Below, piece after piece: positions 11,753-12,496 of a stretch of DNA of 12,496 nucleotides (the first letter of the stretch is position 1; every line of letters starts with the position of its first letter). The stretch is taken from the NCBI GenBank assembly GCA_036833635.1, contig DAITPJ010000061.1, forward strand, positions 1 through 12,496. The letters run 5' to 3'. The notes beneath the pieces are model-generated. The model worked only from the letters and a program-made list of their open reading frames with translations. It was not told where the DNA came from and did not search any database. The translations under genes were made by a program, and so were the position numbers. Source of the DNA: Terrimesophilobacter sp036833635. Its GTDB lineage: Bacteria > Actinomycetota > Actinomycetes > Actinomycetales > Microbacteriaceae.

Positions 11753-12496
11753 TGAAGTTCCAGTGTCCGGCGAGCACGGCGGAGCCGATCGCGATCATGC
11801 CCACCATCAAACCAGCAAGCAGCACGAACCACTCACGCCATCCGAAATGAGACTCGCGCGCCCAGGTGCGCTCGGTCGGGCCGCCGAAACCGCGCGCCTC
11901 CATCGCGGTCGCGAGGCTGCTTCCGCGCCGGATGGCCAGCACGAGCAGCGCGAACACCTGGCCCGGGATGCGACGGAGACGTCCGCGGTCCCCCACTCCC
12001 CTGGCCCGGCGGGCGAGCTCGAGAAACCGCCAGTCCTCGAGGAAGAGCCCGACGAGGCGGAATGCCGCAAGCGCGCCGAGCACGAACCTGCTCGGCAGTC
12101 GCCATACCTGCGCGAGACCGTCGGCGAGGTCCGTGGGGTCGACCGTGATGAAGAGGACGACAGCGGGCAGGCCGATCGCGAGCACGCGGAGGGCCGTCGC
12201 GATTGCGAGGTCGATCGAACCATCGCTCACCCGGATGGCCAGCCACTCCCAGTACACCGTCCCGGCCGGCTGACCGTAGAGCAGGATCGTGAGACCGGTG
12301 AGCGGGGCCGCGACCCAGACCGCAAGCGTGCGGAGCCAGAACTGGCGTGGTGGAACACCGAGGAACGGCAGGACCGCAAGCTCGAGTGCGAGTGCGGTCC
12401 CGGCCGAAACCCAGTCGACCGTGAGCACGATGCAGGCGGCGAGAAGGAGCGCAGCCCCGAGCTTCGCGACGGGGTTGACGTGGTTGAACGGATGCG
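11742..12496 (-). CDS. ecfT: ECF transporter transmembrane component EcfT, N-terminus cut by window edge
   Basis: EcfT is the membrane scaffold of energy-coupling factor importers: it links two ATPases to a substrate-binding S component for vitamins, cobalt or nickel. The visible 250 codons run from the window edge: HPFNHVNPVAKLGAAL is the typical EcfT N-terminal region, followed by several hydrophobic segments. The two coupling-helix Ala-Arg-Gly signatures are visible: RRARG (140-144 counted from the GTG at 12428) and EARGF (178-182). They contact the ATPase subunits. The frame stays open to the edge, so the GTG at 12428 is not the true start. The stop overlaps the start of the P-loop gene. 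ATPase and S-component genes are expected upstream, outside the window; without them the substrate cannot be assigned. Confidence 0.92.
   Translation of the reverse strand, partial: HPFNHVNPVAKLGAALLLAACIVLTVDWVSAGTALALELAVLPFLGVPPRQFWLRTLAVWVAAPLTGLTILLYGQPAGTVYWEWLAIRVSDGSIDLAIATALRVLAIGLPAVVLFITVDPTDLADGLAQVWRLPSRFVLGALAAFRLVGLFLEDWRFLELARRARGVGDRGRLRRIPGQVFALLVLAIRRGSSLATAMEARGFGGPTERTWARESHFGWREWFVLLAGLMVGMIAIGSAVLAGHWNFIVG

Overview
The window looks like ordinary chromosome from a high-GC actinobacterium, most likely Microbacteriaceae. That assignment rests on the GC-rich third positions, on the gene sets clpS–DUF2017–zincin and orn–tRNA-His, on an actinobacterial-type SSB paralogue, and on the promoter style. 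It is inference: no 16S or other decisive marker is present. I see no rRNA, phage, IS element, CRISPR array, defence island or biosynthetic cluster.

Layout from left to right. (1) A leftward cluster made of ssb, a small lipoprotein gene and ettA (ABC-F translational throttle, cut by the left edge). (2) A rightward pair: an aldo/keto reductase of the YghZ/Gpr type and an EamA/DMT exporter that starts 3 nt after the reductase stop. (3) Two unassigned rightward genes, a 91-aa protein and a 197-aa protein with one membrane segment, separated by a long imperfect inverted repeat. (4) A leftward nitronate monooxygenase-family gene sharing its stop with the 197-aa gene. (5) tRNA-Arg(TCT), a leftward 91-aa unassigned gene, then rightward orn and tRNA-His(GTG). 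(6) A broken MFS transporter gene (7372-8317): the first seven membrane segments are in one frame and the last one in another, with about 100 codons apparently missing between them. (7) A leftward winged-helix (HTH_42/YcaQ-like) gene divergent from a rightward clpS–DUF2017–metallopeptidase operon with overlapping start/stop codons. (8) A rightward lipoprotein gene, convergent and overlapping by 4 nt with a leftward P-loop kinase-like gene. The latter follows ecfT (cut by the right edge), so an ECF vitamin or metal transporter locus probably continues beyond the window.

The most consistent regulatory signal is a TAGNNT hexamer placed exactly 6 nt (7 nt for ettA) before the ATG of several genes: the reductase, the 197-aa protein, orn, clpS and ettA. 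None of these has a usable Shine-Dalgarno. This is the geometry of leaderless mRNAs, with transcription starting at or next to the A of the start codon. Genes that do have a leader (lipoproteins, 91-aa protein at 4079, nitronate monooxygenase) instead show a purine-rich ribosome-binding site.

I did not find a clearly new multi-gene system. The points most worth following are the frame-broken MFS gene, the leaderless promoter set, the ecfT/P-loop kinase pair, the DUF2017 gene inside the N-degron adaptor operon, and several dyads or hairpins placed at promoters and just outside coding ends.
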